DNA of 5,708 bases from assembly GCA_937917475.1 (NCBI GenBank), contig CALDNF010000035.1, positions 1 to 5,708 on the forward strand, written 5' to 3'. The notes beneath the pieces are model-generated. The model was not told the origin of the DNA. It made no database searches and saw nothing but the letters and a program-made list of their open reading frames with translations. Positions 5,529 to 5,708 of this stretch are shown piece by piece. Source of the DNA: an uncultured Faecalibacterium sp. Lineage in GTDB: Bacteria > Bacillota > Clostridia > Oscillospirales > Ruminococcaceae. Within the stretch, counting starts at the first letter, position 1; every line of letters starts with the position of its first letter. The translations under genes were made by a program, and so were the position numbers.

Positions 5529-5575
5529 GCCCCCGGTGCATAGCGGGGCAGCTTCCGGCCCATACTAGGGGCAGA

Positions 5576-5630
5576 GAGGTTGCTGCCGCAGCCCACATAG
5601 AGGGCGCAGCCTCCGACATCAGGGAGGGAG
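5576..5630 (+). promoter_or_regulatory. Structured mazF leader with possible Shine-Dalgarno sequestration
   Basis: The 107-nt gap (5529-5635) holds no ORF with its own start and no T-run terminator. CCTCC (5610-5614) is complementary to GGAGG (5623-5627), part of the mazF ribosome binding region, with an 8-nt loop. The same bases lie in GCAGCCTC (5606-5613), which can instead pair with GAGGTTGC (5576-5583, one G-U pair), extended by GCCC (5591-5594) with GGGC (5602-5605). The two foldings exclude each other. A short CCCCG/CGGGG stem (5531-5535 with 5544-5548) lies upstream. This is base-pairing read by eye, in GC-rich sequence where such matches arise easily. Confidence 0.3.
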
Positions 5631-5635
5631 ATCAC

Positions 5636-5708
5636 ATGGAGGTACACAGAGGAGAAGTTTTCTACGCCGATCTTTCGCCGGTGGTCGGCTCAGAGCAGGG
5701 CGGTGTCC
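5636..5708 (+). CDS. mazF: MazF/PemK-type endoribonuclease toxin (3' end outside window)
   Basis: Only the first 24 codons are present. The N-terminus reads MEVHRGEVFYADLSPVVGSEQGGV, which closely matches the start of Gram-positive MazF/EndoA (NdoA) toxins with the R-G-[DE]-V-[FY]-x-A-D-L-x-P and G-S-E-Q-G-G signatures. These are sequence-specific mRNA interferases normally held in check by a MazE-type antitoxin encoded just upstream. The start is ATG at 5636 with AGGGAGGGAG (5621-5630) in front; the frame is open further upstream but has no other ATG. The catalytic Arg and Thr of the family would lie beyond the window. No antitoxin gene lies between acpS and this gene. Confidence 0.85.
   Translation, partial: MEVHRGEVFYADLSPVVGSEQGGV

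Noticed and set aside
5529..5635. A small antitoxin gene before mazF
   Set aside because: Two frames are closed by early stops, and the third runs open into mazF but has no ATG before 5636 and gives no antitoxin-like sequence.
4938..5647. Minus-strand open frames of 192 and 206 codons opposite acpS
   Set aside because: Both are antisense to a conserved AcpS and low-complexity Arg/Gly/Ala-rich; no supported start signals.

Overview
The window is GC-rich (roughly 60% in the genes), with compact gene packing, strong AGGAGG-type ribosome binding sites and sigma-70/SigA-type promoters in AT-richer gaps. An IreB-family phosphoprotein, a CidA/LrgB pair and a MazF-type toxin point to a low-complexity Gram-positive anaerobe of the Clostridia. 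The GC content and protein style would suit a gut Oscillospiraceae such as Faecalibacterium or Gemmiger, but this assignment is from general familiarity and not from a search. The content is mostly core genome; there are no RNA genes, insertion sequences, CRISPR arrays or phage genes.

Layout: (1) 1-1423, + strand: the 3' part of a membrane-anchored family 2 glycosyltransferase (GtrB/CsbB-like), overlapping by 4 nt a flavin reductase-like FMN protein. (2) 1424-2605, + strand: a well-formed promoter, a short leader with a GC hairpin, then the overlapping lrgA (cidA)-lrgB membrane pair, ending at a strong hairpin that also serves as terminator for the opposing gene. (3) 2692-3162, - strand: a MerR-family regulator with a cysteine where the AdhR/NmlR electrophile sensors have theirs. 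It is divergent from (4) 3323-4636, + strand: ridA (reactive enamine/imine deaminase) and a tRNA-dihydrouridine synthase only 3 nt apart. The 160-nt divergent region has a perfect 8+5+8 palindrome whose two arms each contain a TTGACA -35 box, one for each direction. (5) 4691-4936, - strand: ireB, convergent with dus, with its own terminator and promoter. (6) 5079-5708, + strand: acpS (holo-ACP synthase), then a 107-nt structured gap and the start of a mazF-like gene that runs off the window, with no antitoxin gene between them.

The units mostly look independent. The best candidates for a second look are the merR/ridA shared operator, the apparently solitary mazF behind acpS with a possible Shine-Dalgarno-sequestering leader, and the isolated position of ireB. 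I do not see a convincing new multi-gene system in this window.
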